This document shows, piece by piece, positions 31,340 to 32,043 of a DNA stretch of 32,043 nt. Origin of the DNA: an uncultured Massilia sp. (GTDB taxonomy: Bacteria; Pseudomonadota; Gammaproteobacteria; Burkholderiales; Burkholderiaceae); contig CAMPHU010000026.1 of assembly GCA_946886065.1 (NCBI GenBank), positions 1 through 32,043 on the forward strand, read 5' to 3'. A program made the position numbers and the translations under genes. The stretch's first letter is position 1. The number at the start of each line of letters is the position of its first letter. Under the pieces are notes generated by a model. The model ran no database searches. It was not told the origin of the DNA and worked only from the letters and a program-made list of their open reading frames with translations.

Positions 31340-32043
<704 letters not shown>

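Overview
The window looks like a chromosomal segment of a high-GC betaproteobacterium, most likely Oxalobacteraceae (Massilia/Telluria/Janthinobacterium-like). This placement rests on recognised protein sequences (GshA, Kup, EttA, ArgB, SlmA, F-ATPase beta/epsilon), strong G/C third-position bias, and the gene sets around argB and atpDC. It is inference from memory; no search was run. No prophage, integrase, insertion sequence with ends, or CRISPR array is visible. The only mobile-element gene is a solo REP-associated tyrosine transposase (RAYT).

Layout. 1-2764 (+): 3' part of gshA, a histone-deacetylase-fold protein, and an ElaA-type acetyltransferase. 2765-5192 (-): an FKBP lipoprotein downstream of the potassium transporter kup. 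5357-8678 (+): rarD, ettA and the RAYT gene. 8751-11082: an outer-membrane beta-barrel protein and alkB (-), a small sulfite-oxidase-fold protein (+), and an orphan 120-aa protein (-). 11214-15892 (-): a close-packed cluster read from aminopeptidase P through an 86-aa orphan, MgtC/SapB, DUF924, DUF2520 and MAPEG. 16073-17106 (+): YjbR/MmcQ protein and hypoxanthine phosphoribosyltransferase. 17190-20333: nitronate monooxygenase-like protein, DUF1289 plus MBL-fold hydrolase, a secreted orphan and an FlK-like thioesterase. 20459-21666: PHB-depolymerase-family esterase and a Cys-rich CWC protein. 21847-26177 (+): argB, tRNA-Thr(GGT), pyrimidine 5'-nucleotidase, slmA, and fused pabB-pabC. 26174-27980: periplasmic glutathione peroxidase, CoA-binding protein, periplasmic amidase. 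28221-30780: a small membrane protein, then an Rrf2 regulator / CPYC flavin oxidoreductase / SAM methyltransferase operon. 30892-32043 (-): atpC and the 3' part of atpD.

Most of the window is core metabolism: glutathione synthesis, K+ uptake, translation control, arginine and folate biosynthesis, purine salvage and ATP synthase. The observations most worth a second look are three. The deacetylase-fold protein has lost both zinc-binding aspartates and the catalytic tyrosine, so it is a predicted pseudo-deacetylase. The Rrf2 redox-type operon has a perfect inverted repeat touching the regulator's start codon. The kup 5' leader contains competing hairpins. No stretch longer than 300 bases lacks a gene; the longest gap (27981-28220) holds REP-like palindromes.
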